A stretch of 64,000 nt of DNA, taken from assembly GCA_001662425.1 (NCBI GenBank), contig BDDC01000205.1, positions 23,429-87,428 on the forward strand, written 5' to 3'. The notes beneath the pieces were generated by a model. That model was not told where the DNA came from. It saw only the letters and a program-made list of their open reading frames with translations, and did no database searches. Positions 49,801-57,293 of this stretch are shown in pieces. Position numbers and translations under genes: made by a program. Position 1 is the stretch's first letter; every line of letters begins with the position of its first letter. Origin of the DNA: Chlamydomonas sphaeroides (Eukaryota > Chlorophyta > Chlorophyceae > Chlamydomonadales > Chlamydomonadaceae).

Positions 49801-51999
49801 GTAGTACACCTATGGGGGCGTGGCGTGGACGGGGATTCCGGCAGGCCGTCGTGTGGATTTTGAACCTCATGCCCAGAGCAAGGCTGCGTGGCTTGGCTGT
49901 CTGTATCCAGCTGAGCACGCGCTCGCTTCTGCGTGTCTCGTGCATGCAGATAGAGGCGCCACACTACACACACAAACGTTACCACCCCGTCGAACTAGTG
50001 TCACGTGTTGCTCTACTAATGTCCTGAAAATAAAACACACGCTGCAGCACACCCTATGGTGCATCACCCAGCTGTTCCCATCACGCATATCGCGCACATA
50101 CATGACCCTGCCCCAGATTATGCCGAGTACGGCGCCGCAGACCATGTAACATATATACCATGGCAATGTCGTCCACGACGACAAACAGGTTCGCCGAGAA
50201 GCTCGTGCTGGAGGCCAAATGGTAGTACTCTCCAACAAAGTTGATTGGGGTGCTGGCCGGAGCGCTGGCGGCCGCGCCAGCGGTGGACCAGATCCAGCGG
50301 CCCCGGTTGGCTGCAGTGGGGTCCACGTACTTTGCGTGATTGTTGCTGGACAGAAGCCAGGGCGACATGAAGACATCCCCCAGCTCCACCACAGCTGGAC
50401 AAGGAAAGGGCGTGGGCAAGCCCATCCAGACCGGGAGGGCGGCGGGCTTGATTGGCAACATCACATGCATCAAAACATCCACCGATCGAGTCACACAGGT
50501 GGCATGCGGACAGCACAAAGACAGGGCAGCATGGAGGCACCCCCCTCGCTACCCTACCACATCTTGCAGCACACAAGAGGAGGGGCATGGAGGGCAGTGC
50601 GAGCATGCGTGCGTGTGTGGCGGAGTCGTAGGGCTTGTTTTCTATATACATGTAAATCATATGCGGCCATGTCGACGCCCTCCTGCGGCCGCGCGCGCGC
50701 ATATGACGACATGCACATGCGAGGCCATGGGGCGGCCTAGCAGCCGTGCGGCCGTCCACCCGTACCGCCACAGCATGCACGTGCGTGCACTGCTCGTGTG
50801 CGCTTGCGAGCATGTGCGACTGGCAGCAAGTCGGTGCTACGCTGAGTCTATGGAAGCCTGTGCTGTGCGTATGAGGACCTTGCCGTCATCAGCCGCATGG
50901 CCCAAGGTACAACCACCAGCCGGGGTTGAGCGCCAGATTCATGCAAGCATGCTCTGACACACAAACAGGGTGCGGCCCTGCGCTTGATGTTGGCAGGCAG
51001 CACGCACCGCAAAACAAGTGGTCCTGCGGCCTTGCTTGCATGCCTGCCATCCCGCACACATTAACGTAATCATAGACCCGATTGCACGTACGAGCGCACC
51101 CATCACATTCCGCGTGCTCAGTGTAATTGTGCTTAGCAACCCCTGCCTGATCCAGCACCCTCGCATCGAGCTATGCCTCAGCAACCGTACCAGGGCGTGT
51201 TGACACCTGCTCCCGCTATGCTAGCTTTAGCTTGCAGTGTCGTTTCCTTGGCATCAGAAGAGGTTTGGTGTCTGACGTGGATACAGTAGACTACGCACGC
51301 AGACGGCTGCTTACGTTGGATAGAAGGTGGTTGTACAGGCGGTGGGGGAGTAGGCGGCGGCCTGCATGCGTGAGGATCGATGCAGGCGGGGGCTTCTCAT
51401 CCAGCTTACCAATGGAGCCCTGGGCCGTCAGTTGTTCCCAGGGCCAGCTAGCCCAGCAGCAGTCGCGCATGTAGCGGCCCGGTTCATTGAAAGCCAGCAA
51501 TTCGGCCTGCCGCTAGGCCGACCCCGAAGCAAAGCTTGCCCGGTTCGGCCACAAGATGCTGCCCGGGGCCCTACCGAGGCGGCACCGGCGGTGGCTGCGG
51601 AGGCGCTGCAGGTACTGCACACAGGGGTAGGGAAGGGGAGGAGAGGCCCCATCGTTGCTAGTAATCGAGGGCACAATGCATGCATGCGTTTCGCGAGTGC
51701 AAGTGCTTTAACAAGCTCAACCCCTGGCTCTGCTCACGAGACTGCTCGTGGAGAAACAGGAGGGTCCGCTCCGGGCGGCGCGTCATCGGCCCTCCGCGCC
51801 CGGGCAAACTGTCGCCGTTCCCGGTCGTTAGCCCTCCGCTGGACAACACGCGCGCTGCCTGTGAGCTGGTGTCTACGTCACTCGATTGCGCAGCTTGCAT
51901 CGTGTGCAGCGCCGACAGCAGCACGATGAGCGTAAGGGCAAACCAGGGTATCGCGTGTCCACCGCAAGGACGACTAGCTGTCACGTTACGTCGCGCCAT
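15404..51999 (-). CDS. Giant modular secreted matrix glycoprotein (F5/8C, EGF, PAN, LysM, lectin, chitin-binding-like and hydroxyproline-rich)
   Basis: One apparent gene of about 36.6 kb with some 80 exons encodes a secreted cell-wall/matrix protein. The first exon (from ATG 51999) has a basic start then the hydrophobic run FALTLIVLLSALHTMQA, a good signal peptide. Ordered modules are given in the block entries below. Junctions traced by phase in detail are those from about 27 kb to the stop TGA at 15404-15406 (one near 27.4 kb unresolved), plus the galactose-binding, first discoidin and third discoidin regions. Most module borders are phase 1, the classic signature of exon shuffling. No catalytic domain is seen; the domains bind glycans or proteins, so a structural or adhesive role in the wall is inferred. 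No transmembrane segment or GPI tail was noticed. It could still be two or three adjacent genes: the region 51.5-50.4 kb and several junctions between 44 and 40 kb are not fully resolved. No characterised homologue is recognised by name. Confidence 0.7.
17055..20035 (-). other. Giant gene block: Cys-rich region with chitin-binding type 2-like motifs
   Basis: About ten short exons whose phases all match: near 20.03-19.91, 19.69-19.60, 19.41-19.32, 19.13-19.07, 18.86-18.80, 18.53-18.48, 18.00-17.89, 17.73-17.66, 17419-17265 and 17139-17055. Motifs GDPYDCGAFIECHDW and GLYADPYDASGMLAMRC, followed by EYCPEPGYVFSTEAQACV, resemble peritrophin-A/CBM14 chitin-binding domains. HINWWMNPGG and CFCSQQLQHGG are of unknown type. 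The chitin-binding call is by pattern only. Confidence 0.58.
20187..21520 (-). other. Giant gene block: bulb-type (mannose-binding) lectin domain and GYTFYP module
   Basis: Three exons (about 21.51-21.39, 21.32-21.18 and 21.11-20.97 kb) read SPNGRFHVCLLV, ADGSIVMRDG, NTIWSAPTGVRG, RLCVNASTGSLQ, RDTGDLAVLDGSGALVWSSN. This is the beta-prism II layout of B_lectin domains; the exact QxDxNxVxY mannose sites are degenerate. It is followed by PLALPGYTFYPMKDY, joined in matching phase to CDLDRFCTAFNTEGLLK, the common algal PAN-like wall module. Confidence 0.72.
21585..22310 (-). other. Giant gene block: two PAN/apple-type domains
   Basis: Exon 22310-22068 reads ASACAAFCANDPICVYWTF, then SPDAGYSSGTCNF, a complete PAN_4-type domain. 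The next, split over about 21.94-21.83 and 21.72-21.59 kb, reads SAADCAARC then ACLTYTWSSEQLLCAMHS and FASGNCQFK. The first exon seems to end in a GC donor (TCAG|GCGAGC), since this is the phase needed by the next exon. Confidence 0.68.
22414..22577 (-). other. Giant gene block: LysM domain 2, interrupted by an assembly gap
   Basis: The exon reads CRKYAAVQAWAETCVSLAT and GLSETQ before the run of N, then LACGTSLRPGQVVCVEPP after it. This is again the LysM pattern (paired C, AETCxxLA, L-x-x-GQVVCV), but the loop with the NP motif falls into the gap. Entry and exit phases are both 1. Confidence 0.7.
22479..22488. other. Assembly gap of 10 N
   Basis: Ten N in a row inside the second LysM exon. 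The flanking frames are compatible with a coding gap, but its true length is unknown. Confidence 0.98.
22870..23330 (-). other. Giant gene block: two CBM1-like Cys motifs
   Basis: Exon about 23.32-23.14 kb reads WQACGDSGGLTPW, a CGEGLTC and a YHYWLCVP ending. Exon about 23.03-22.87 kb reads QQCGGAGGSCGG, PCVDAPWGPPGC and ends DGSVWQ. The CGG...C...C...WQC layout resembles fungal-type cellulose-binding CBM1 motifs common in algal wall proteins. Together with the 25-nt micro-exon near 22.75 kb (CEQILPGP) the closing Cys after WQ is restored. Phases match throughout. Confidence 0.6.
23379..23612. repeat. 26-bp minisatellite in an intron of the giant gene
   Basis: Nine tandem copies of a 26-bp unit with core gtgtgtgggcggaccaaacg plus a partial copy at 23364. 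Two copies differ (gtgcgtggg; cgagtcaa). It sits between the LysM 1 exon and the first CBM1-like exon. Because 26 is not a multiple of three, the long ORFs across it cycle through all frames and are artefacts. Confidence 0.92.
23692..23900 (-). other. Giant gene block: LysM domain 1
   Basis: A single exon reads VGPGDTCWGLW, a Gly/Pro loop, FFSANPGTDCAALRLGDRVC: the PGDTC start, NPG-x-DC centre and L-x-x-GDRVCL end that define LysM. LysM domains bind N-acetylglucosamine-containing polymers. Borders are phase 1 on both sides. Confidence 0.8.
24080..25770 (-). other. Giant gene block: two GY modules before the LysM region
   Basis: Single exons at about 25.75-25.51 kb (CPPIDGYELDADADY to SSCLYSKL) and 24.34-24.08 kb (CPELRGYNVLGDF to HGSCLYAKLR) are complete GY modules. 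Both have phase 1 borders and join directly, then lead into the first LysM exon through a C|GTAAGT donor. Confidence 0.68.
25970..27555 (-). other. Giant gene block: Trp/Cys exons followed by two PAN/apple-type domains
   Basis: Exons near 27.55-27.42 kb (WCPWWRGVMWSGDWWVAIYS) and 27.27-27.16 kb (DYSCFTSDGRR, then CEEECDVAPVESC) precede a PAN domain at about 27.04-26.82 kb (VSAAECRGRCAMNRDCE). A second PAN domain is split over about 26.39-26.28 (TQEECQRRCQAVANGACS) and 26.09-25.97 kb. The junction between the first two exons is not resolved in phase; the later ones are phase 1 or matched phase 2. Confidence 0.6.
27680..36225 (-). other. Giant gene block: array of about fourteen GY modules
   Basis: A module of roughly 75-85 residues repeats: Cys, 3-4 residues, GY, then an Asp-rich loop, a central Cys, C-x-GF, and a final SY-x-x-G-x-C-x-Y-x-K. 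Single-exon copies lie at about 34.54-34.29, 33.81-33.57, 31.90-31.66, 31.34-31.09, 30.87-30.65, 28.99-28.70 and 27.93-27.68 kb. Copies split into two exons lie at about 36.2/35.4, 35.2/34.8, 33.4/33.0, 32.8/32.3, 30.3/29.9, 29.6/29.2 and 28.4/28.0 kb. Outer junctions are phase 1. The module resembles the algal PAN-like type seen as GYTFYP in other wall proteins; binding is not known. Many NxT sites are present. Confidence 0.65.
31530..31615. repeat. 14-bp minisatellite in an intron of the giant gene
   Basis: Five copies of ccataccaaacgcc with single changes, with degenerate copies on both sides. The core accaaacg is shared with the 26-bp repeat near 23.4 kb. Confidence 0.85.
36370..37410 (-). 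other. Giant gene block: F5/8C (discoidin) domain 4
   Basis: Exon-like segments near 37405-37275 (TSPSLAVDGAASYDTYW), 37140-37035 (VDLGFVAVVTGFIIYPRFDS), 36790-36590 (RPVRLWVRLGNASVLLPA) and 36445-36375 (WFSVQANTTVGLSEVQVLGW). The strand order matches domains 1-3. The block ends where the long GY-module array begins. Confidence 0.66.
37910..39680 (-). other. Giant gene block: F5/8C (discoidin) domain 3
   Basis: Exons near 39680-39428, 39282-39168, 38680-38510, 38345-38255 and 38035-37925. Markers are VVSYFKPAVASSNYGDD, GNGEPYIQ, IDLGMLHWVTRFVIHL, SYNLAAPVLGR, and YLLSIQEFEVYGF as the last strand. The join from SDVRG to the exon ending EPYIQ is phase compatible. The intron near 39.3-39.4 kb holds an in-frame signal-peptide-like ORF, discussed in the findings. 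Confidence 0.7.
38853..38876. repeat. (GGCA)n microsatellite in an intron
   Basis: About six GGCA units in an intron within the third discoidin region. Confidence 0.85.
39990..40455 (-). other. Giant gene block: Cys/Trp module, second copy
   Basis: Exon about 40455-40373 reads TCRVPDGWCTGAGDVLEALY then CDADD and ends at a GTAAGT donor. Exon about 40095-39987 begins DLVCSNPSGGS and ends CPIKWPG before GTGGGC. Both match the pair near 44.4 and 44.2 kb: Cys, (D)WC-G, a VE/LE helix, CD-D, then DL-C. The family is not recognised. Confidence 0.5.
41150..43140 (-). other. Giant gene block: GY modules of the N-terminal half
   Basis: Exon-like segments near 43135-43070 (NRDACDAAPEC), 42590-42495 (ending GVCFWRKVAR), 42200-42150 (CPSYPGYATYAEMT), 41870-41780 (LAACDHNSS) and 41275-41150 (QCAGFTADGWTH to ATCFYAKTR) build two modules, each divided over three exons. 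The order of Cys, GY and C-x-Y-x-K elements is the same as in the large array at 28-36 kb. Exact exon edges are not certain. Confidence 0.5.
43850..44485 (-). other. Giant gene block: Cys/Trp module, first copy, and start of a GY module
   Basis: An exon ending at a GTAATA donor near 44363 reads CLRPADWCRGSTSL, VETLDCDRDGTQ. The next exon (about 44231-44107) starts DLICLEAPATPG and carries a RGCWPE motif or, in another frame, SCQGAAAFHDG. The exon at about 43895-43853 reads CAGVLGYHSFTDMTAA, the opening of a GY module. A matching Cys/Trp pair occurs near 40.4 and 40.0 kb, which supports both as real coding. Confidence 0.5.
44888..46050 (-). other. Giant gene block: EGF-like repeats
   Basis: Exons near 46050-45975, 45695-45645, 45330-45255 and 45040-44890 give an EGF pattern: NECSDGSHTCNTT, then STCINTPEAFR, then CACKDGWRQADDFTCVDEDG, then CSNNDGPGIECRCTGG. 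The first repeat has the NEC...TCINTPxxFRCxC layout of calcium-binding EGF. Read without splicing, the last exon meets a stop just after CPLG, but a donor there (G|GTCAGT or CA|GTGAGG) allows continuation to the next Cys/Trp exon. Confidence 0.68.
46405..47264 (-). other. Giant gene block: F5/8C (discoidin) domain 2
   Basis: Three exons, roughly 47264-47085, 46855-46600 and 46480-46410. Markers are INLALRRDSVHTSYN, ICDGNLTS, LAIDLGALSVVTRVTIQ, LVWLATNS and the last strand RWVLLQTKRSMQAAELQ. Several NxT/NxS sites suggest N-glycosylation. It follows domain 1 directly. Confidence 0.72.
47506..49228 (-). other. Giant gene block: F5/8C (discoidin) domain 1
   Basis: Four exons (49228-48852, 48424-48319, 47986-47898, 47554-47506) with compatible phases. 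Diagnostic strings are AFDGVASDPANYF, FLSVDLGAATAVAAFTLYN, a middle strand ELRVGSTPVM, and the closing IIHELRIWGW, which together match the strand order of coagulation factor 5/8 type C domains. An Ala/Arg-rich insertion sits near the N-terminus. F5/8C domains bind glycans, lipids or collagen; the ligand is unknown here. Confidence 0.75.
49587..50394 (-). other. Giant gene block: galactose-binding-like beta-sandwich domain
   Basis: Exons 50394-50159 and 49809-49587 join in phase 0 across a GTATAT donor. The joined domain reads ANLFVVVDDIAMVYYNDV, then a Val/Thr strand, then PGRNTIRIRAINSGTG. This pattern (a solvent-shielded extra strand, 'PGxNTIRIxAxN') is typical of small galactose-binding-like sandwich modules in bacterial and algal surface proteins. 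The family name is an inference; sugar contacts cannot be assigned. Confidence 0.55.
51410..51999 (-). other. Giant gene block: signal-peptide exon and following Trp/Cys exon
   Basis: Exon 1 (51999 to about 51738, donor GTGAGC) encodes the signal peptide and a Ser/Gly/Arg-rich stretch. A second likely exon (51506-51410, donor GTAAGC) reads AELLAFNEPGRYMRDCCWAS and onward. Exon 1 ends in phase 1 and this exon opens in phase 0, so a small exon between them is probably missed. The span 51.3-50.4 kb contains further Cys-rich reading frames (for example CDGCARTCNRVYDY near 51.1 kb) that could not be placed. Confidence 0.5.
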
Positions 52000-53470
52000 A
52001 GTGCACCCAATGCGTGTGTCGTCGTTCCACCGGGTCCGATGGAGAAGTAAGCGCTAATTACCGTTTCGGAGAATAATAGCGTTTCGGTGTCGTAAATGTT
52101 CCTATAAGGCGCTTAATGCATATCTGCTGGAATTACTTGTTCAGCGCGTGGTGGAGGTCACACGGCAACACCGGCATGTTGCAAGTCGCTCGCCGCAACA
52201 CAAAGCGCTGTAGTGCACAGTGGCACAGTTATAATGACTATGTTTGTCAAATGATGTGTATTAATATGCCGGGTATGGGCGGCCGCGTCGTCGCGGGTCC
52301 AAACGTCATCGCGGCGCACGAATCTTCTGAGGCCAACCCCAGCAACAAGAAGCACGTCTCAACGACAGTGCTCATGACCGCATCTCAACGTTCAGCTGCC
52401 CGCCGACAGCTACGTGTTTATTTGTCATGTAGCTGACAACGTTCCCCGTGCTCACTGAGCTGGTTGCATTGCAAACGTAATCAGCGGCGTCGATCAAGTC
52501 CAATGAGGCAGGGTCGCAGCGACTGTACCCGCGTGCATGCACACAAACCCTAGGGGTTGCGCGACGCCCCCGACCTACTGCATGACCGAAAGCAAGTGGC
52601 ACCTTGCGTGAGTTGTGCACTTGCCATTAGCAGAATGCGAAATGTAGCAAGTCGCAGGAGTAAGTGCTGCGAAACCTCCTCATCCTTTCCCTGCCTCAAG
52701 GGACGCGTGAGGACATCCTGGAATGGATGCCACACCACATCCTGGCATGGATGCCACACCACGGCCTGCCGCACGCGTAGACGTCGCGCGCGGAGATAGA
52801 CTTGGATGCCGCAACAGAGTCGCATGGACCGTGTGCTGTTGTAATTTTGATCACCCGATGTTGGTGGCCTGGGCACGCACGGCACCATCGATCAGAACGA
52901 AGCGGGAGGGCCGCCTCAGCTCGTAGGTCTGCCGCCGGGGCGCCAGCGAGTAGCAAGGCAGCGAGCGAGGGGCATCGGGGGGTTGAGAGCCTGGCGTGCC
53001 GGTAATCAAGTACCCTAAGTTACTTGCCGAGGCCTCGGCTCGATCGACCGGACGGAGCCATTGTTCATACGCTTGCAGGCCGTTGATGATAAATAATGCA
53101 CACCACCCCCACCAGGATGTTTCGTGCGCTGGCTCGTGCCGCCGTAACGCCGCACGGCTTCGTTGCTATCGTTGCGGCCGGCCGGCAGAAAGGCAGCCAG
53201 ACACCGTCCGTCGGCCCCATTCACAAACACATAACTCGGTCCTCCTTCAGCCCCACGCGCAGCGAGACCCTCCACACAATGCGCTTGCCTGCGCCTGGCA
53301 CTGCCGTACGCGACACTGACAGAACTGCGCACGATGTGTGACTCCACAGTGCGGCCTAAAGCCGCGCGCGGGAGTCCACGCACGCAATCGAGCCGGGACT
53401 GACATACACCGCCGCCAGCTAGTGCCCATGCACGTGCGGCGGCCGGTCACGAGCACGCAAGCCCGCACAT

Positions 53471-53493
53471 ACACGCACACGCACACGCACACC
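53471..53493. repeat. ACGCAC simple repeat
   Basis: Short run of acgcac units in the intergenic region upstream of the giant gene. Confidence 0.8.
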
Positions 53494-53834
53494 CTTGGCT
53501 CGCTGGAGGGGCAAAGTAAGCAAACAAACAAATGAAGCCCACGATCACTGCTAGACATCTGCCACCCACCGCCGCGGGATATCCGACCCCGTGCCCGGCG
53601 GTGGGGGAGGCAGGGCAGGTAGGGTTACGTGCGCACGTGCGCATGCCCGTTCCCATCTTCAACACTGGCCTGGGCGAAGCCCATGCATGCATAGCATGCA
53701 TTCAAACACCTTGGCTTCGCTTGCAACATAATCAGCAGTGCTAGTACTTCCAAGTGCAGGATTATCTGGGTCGCTTGGGTGAAGCAGCAGGCGCATCACA
53801 TACAACACACACCGTGACCAACTTGTGGCGGGCC

Positions 53835-53866
53835 CATTCATCCATCCATCCGTCCATCCATCCATG
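53835..53866. repeat. (CCAT)n microsatellite
   Basis: Seven CCAT units with one G change (ccgt), just downstream of the 728-codon ORF. Confidence 0.85.
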
Positions 53867-53934
53867 CGTGCGTAGCCCACCCGGCAGTTTCTCACAACGT
53901 ACGCAATGCATGCACGCACTATCGGCGAGTCACG

Positions 53935-56121
53935 TCATATCTTGTTAGTCAGCTCGTGCGTGGTCTTGAGCTCACTGTGCGAGCACAGAAGCACGCCCCA
54001 CGCCGCCGCCGCCCAGCTAGCCCAGCGCCGCGCCGCCGCGCCCAGCAGCCGCCCGCGGCGGCCCGCGGCGGTTGATGTTGCGCGCCTGCCGCACGGAGCT
54101 GCTGCCGCCGCTGTCGCCGCTGCTGACGACGGGGGCAACGACGTGTGGAGGTACTTGGGCGCGCGCCTTGCGGCGGCGGCAAGGCACGAGGCGCCGCCGG
54201 CAAGGCACGTGGCACCATCCGACAGGTTTGAGTATTTGCAGGCGTCGGAGGTGGCGGCGGTGGTGACCGCGGCGCGTGCGGTGCCGAGCGTGTTCAGGCC
54301 GGAGCCTACGGAGCCCTGCTGTCGTGCGCCGCCGCACTCTATGTTGCCGAGCGTGCGGGTGACGACGCCCACCGGGCCGCCGCCGCCGCTGGCGTTGGCG
54401 CAGCTGCTGCTGGCGGCCTGCTGCAGCAGCGCCGGCTGCTGCTTCGCTGACCCTCTGCCTCCTGCGCTACGAAGCTGCTGACACAGCTGCGCGGTCCGCG
54501 ACTCCAGTAGCGCTGGCGCGCCGGCCGCGGCCGGCAGCAGCCGGGGCGCCTGCTGCGGCTGCGACCGCAGCACAGCAGACGCAAGCCCTGAGCTGCCCCC
54601 CGGCTGGCGCCGCTCGAGATGCTGCTGCTGCTGCTCCTGCTGCTTCGAGCTCACACCGCACGAACGACTGTCGATGGTGAGGAGCAGCATGCCGCCGCTG
54701 GCGCCAAACTGCGGCCGCCGTGTCCTGTCGCTGCTGTTGGCGATGAACGGCAGCGGCTTCACTGCCAGCGCTCCTGGCGGTGGGGTGCTGCTCCACTCGC
54801 GCTCTGGCACCGCCGGCGCGACCGCCGCGGCGGCAGCGTCGTCTAGGTCGCCGCTGCCGCCTGCACCTAGAGCCAGCGGCGACTGCTGACCGCCCCACCA
54901 GGAGCGCCGCTCGGCGGGGAGCAGCAGCGGCGGCGGCGTCCGCTGCGGCGGTTGCAGGTCGGGCGCCTCCCACAACGGCAGGCTGTGCAGCCAGCAGCGG
55001 GAGGACAGCAGCGCGTCAGGCGGCGGCGCAAGGCGACCATTACCAGCAGAGCCAGCAGAGGCGCCGGCGGCTGCGTGGGGGCCAAAAGGGCTGGCGGCGC
55101 CCTGCCGCCGCTGGTGCTGGTCGGCTGGCGCGGCCGCCAGGTCGCTTTGGAGCGGCGGGTCTGCTGGCAGCGGCCGCCCCAACCGGCGGACGGCGGCGGC
55201 CGCAGCAGCAGATGCAGGTCGGCTACGCACTTTGACGCCGCCATCTGCGCGCCAGGAGTCGCCGGCTGTGGTGTCGCTGGCGGCAGCACATGCCGCAGTT
55301 GACAGCGGACCTGCCTTGCCTCCCGCCAAGCGGCTGCGGCTGCCGGTGCAGCTGACGCTGCTGCTGGCGGCGTCAGCGGGGCTGCCCACCATCAGCGAGA
55401 CGGCTTCGCCATCGATGTACAGGAAGCCAGGCGGCGGCATGCCGTCGCGCAAGTACGCGGCGGCTTCCGCATGCGTCGCTTGGCAGGCGGTGGGCTCACT
55501 GCTGCTAGTGCGGCTGTGCAGCAGAAGCGCGCCGGATGAGGCCCGCCGGCCCGCAGCAGCAGCAGCAGCAGCGCTGCTGCCGGGTAGCGCTGCGGGGCCG
55601 CCGACGGCAGCAGGCGGGAGCAGCGGCGGAGATTCTGGCCCGGGCTGGAGCCGCGGCGGGGGCTGCTGCTGGGCTGCTGCTCGTGCGGCGTGCGCGCTGG
55701 TGTGGCTCGCGCAGCTCGGCAGCAGGAGCAGCAGGTTGGAGGATGTCGGCCCGTGGCCGCCGCTGCTGCGGTTGCAAGAGTCGCACGAATCGCAAGGAGG
55801 TGGCGTAAGCGAGGGGACCGCCGGCGACGCAGCGTGAGCGATCGTGCGCGGCGACGGCGGCATTGATTGTCCGAGGGGCTCCTGGCATGCAAATGGTCCG
55901 AGGGGCTCCTGGCATGCTAATGGTCCCCGAAGCGCCGGCGGTGCAAGCGTCCGCCGCGCCATCCAACCGCCGCCGTGTAGAGCCGCGCGCTCAGCAGTGG
56001 GCGCGCGAGAGTATCTGGGACGTATGAGGGGTGATACCGGAGCAATGAACATTTGCTTTGAGCAGCTGGGCGCGGTCGGGAAGTGTGGCGCGCGCAACTC
56101 GCTTTCGCAACGTAGCGCCAC
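53935..56121 (-). CDS. Unknown low-complexity protein, single 728-codon ORF
   Basis: An uninterrupted frame of 728 codons, far longer than the overlapping frames. The product is rich in Ala, Ser, Pro, Gln and Gly with runs such as AAAAAA and QQEQQQQ, typical of volvocine regulatory proteins. One compact-looking stretch near residue 230 reads YLRDGMPPPGFLYIDGEAVS; a Cys patch CDSCDSC lies near residue 110. PLACQEPLG and PFACQEPLG are adjacent copies, matching an 18-bp tandem duplication in the DNA. No domain, signal peptide or membrane segment is recognised. The start could also be a later ATG at 55962. It may be one exon of a larger gene, and high GC alone can produce long ORFs, so the call is moderate. 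Confidence 0.5.
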   Translation of the reverse strand: MALRCESELRAPHFPTAPSCSKQMFIAPVSPLIRPRYSRAPTAERAALHGGGWMARRTLAPPALRGPLACQEPLGPFACQEPLGQSMPPSPRTIAHAASPAVPSLTPPPCDSCDSCNRSSGGHGPTSSNLLLLLPSCASHTSAHAARAAAQQQPPPRLQPGPESPPLLPPAAVGGPAALPGSSAAAAAAAGRRASSGALLLHSRTSSSEPTACQATHAEAAAYLRDGMPPPGFLYIDGEAVSLMVGSPADAASSSVSCTGSRSRLAGGKAGPLSTAACAAASDTTAGDSWRADGGVKVRSRPASAAAAAAVRRLGRPLPADPPLQSDLAAAPADQHQRRQGAASPFGPHAAAGASAGSAGNGRLAPPPDALLSSRCWLHSLPLWEAPDLQPPQRTPPPLLLPAERRSWWGGQQSPLALGAGGSGDLDDAAAAAVAPAVPEREWSSTPPPGALAVKPLPFIANSSDRTRRPQFGASGGMLLLTIDSRSCGVSSKQQEQQQQHLERRQPGGSSGLASAVLRSQPQQAPRLLPAAAGAPALLESRTAQLCQQLRSAGGRGSAKQQPALLQQAASSSCANASGGGGPVGVVTRTLGNIECGGARQQGSVGSGLNTLGTARAAVTTAATSDACKYSNLSDGATCLAGGASCLAAAARRAPKYLHTSLPPSSAAATAAAAAPCGRRATSTAAGRRGRLLGAAARRWASWAAAAWGVLLCSHSELKTTHELTNKI

Positions 56122-57196
56122 ACACGCATCGCTGGCAGTCGATGGCTGCTGGGTCGGGCAGGCGTCAAAGCAGCAGCAGCGCTTCTTTCACAGCGCGTCA
56201 CCTGAAGGGGTTGGCTGCACAGGATAGAGTACCTGGACACAGCGCCGGTAGGTAGGTGCTGGATTTCGTTCTCACCTGCTGCTGTGTTGGGCGACCGTAG
56301 TTGCTGAACACAACGCGACTCCACAGCCAGTTGCATCAATTTAGTTCTCTGCTAACGTCTTAGCAGCGACCGCGGCCCAGCGGCATCCCGGCAGGAACGC
56401 ACGCGCGCGCGCGGCCACCGTGCGTAGTTAATAGCAGTAAGGCAGTGTACAACTTGCATGGGCACATACATGATGCAGCTTCTGCTTCTCCAAAACACCT
56501 GTTGAATTAGAAATTTAGTAAAGCGCGGCGCCATGGGTGTTTACCATATGTCGCTCGTATAAAGCGCCGCAAATCAGGAAAACGGCGTGGTTTAGCGCGC
56601 TATCATCGCCGCATGTCATAACTACAGCATATCTACCACTCTGATGTGTTGGGGATGACGGTTAAGGCTGGCGCCCAGCGGTACGGCCTATGGCCCATGT
56701 GGCACGTGCGCTGCCCCGGCACGCTCATTCCCGGTCCCTGTCCTCAACGCGCCCCGAGCGAGGCCTCCCCCCCGCTTCGCGGCCGCGGGCTGCTCATCCC
56801 ATGACTTTCCAGTGTGGGGCTCGCCCTTGCCGGCCTCACCTGGTTGCCATGTACAATAGATGCTTGGGCCGACATACAGGTCTCATAGATGGGGGGTATG
56901 CGGGGCTCGTGCGCTTTGCGGCTGCAAATGCTCAGAAGAGCTGAGTTGGTAGGCCCAAAGATGTGCGCTGAGGCTCCAAAGATCGGAGGTGTGGCTGTAA
57001 CGTCACTAGGGGTCGGTGGGGTGGGCCTGAAGCGAGCGTACCAAGCAGTACCGAAAGCGACCTCGCCACCTCGCGACGGTCACACCTGCTCCTACGCAAT
57101 CCCTGAGGGTAGGGGCGCGCCCATTCCCCTGGCCCCTTCCTGGAAAGGCAACCGACAGGCGTTGCCGCACCCTGCCACCCTCGGTGAGGGGGCAGC

Positions 57197-57293
57197 GTGG
57201 GAGGGGGGAGGGGGAGGGGCGGGGCGTGGGGAGGGGAGGGGAGGGGCCACCCTCGTGGGACAGGAGGCGTGGGAGGGGGGAGGGGCGGGGCGT
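57197..57293. repeat. G-rich duplicated segment
   Basis: Two copies of a segment with core gtgggaggggggaggg, ending ggggcggggcgtg, lie about 70 bases apart. The plus strand has many runs of three or more G and could form quadruplex DNA. Confidence 0.7.

Larger units (their letters stand above)
52000..53934. other. Upstream region of the giant gene with one exon-like fragment
   Basis: This should contain the promoter and 5' UTR of the giant gene. A minus-strand exon-like piece at 52522-52456 (acceptor GTACAG, donor GTGAGC) reads RCDPASLDLIDAADYV then CNATSS, similar to the first half of a GY module. Another Cys-containing frame lies near 53.16-53.33 kb. Neither joins to a traceable gene. Simple repeats near 53.48 and 53.84 kb are listed separately. 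Confidence 0.4.
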
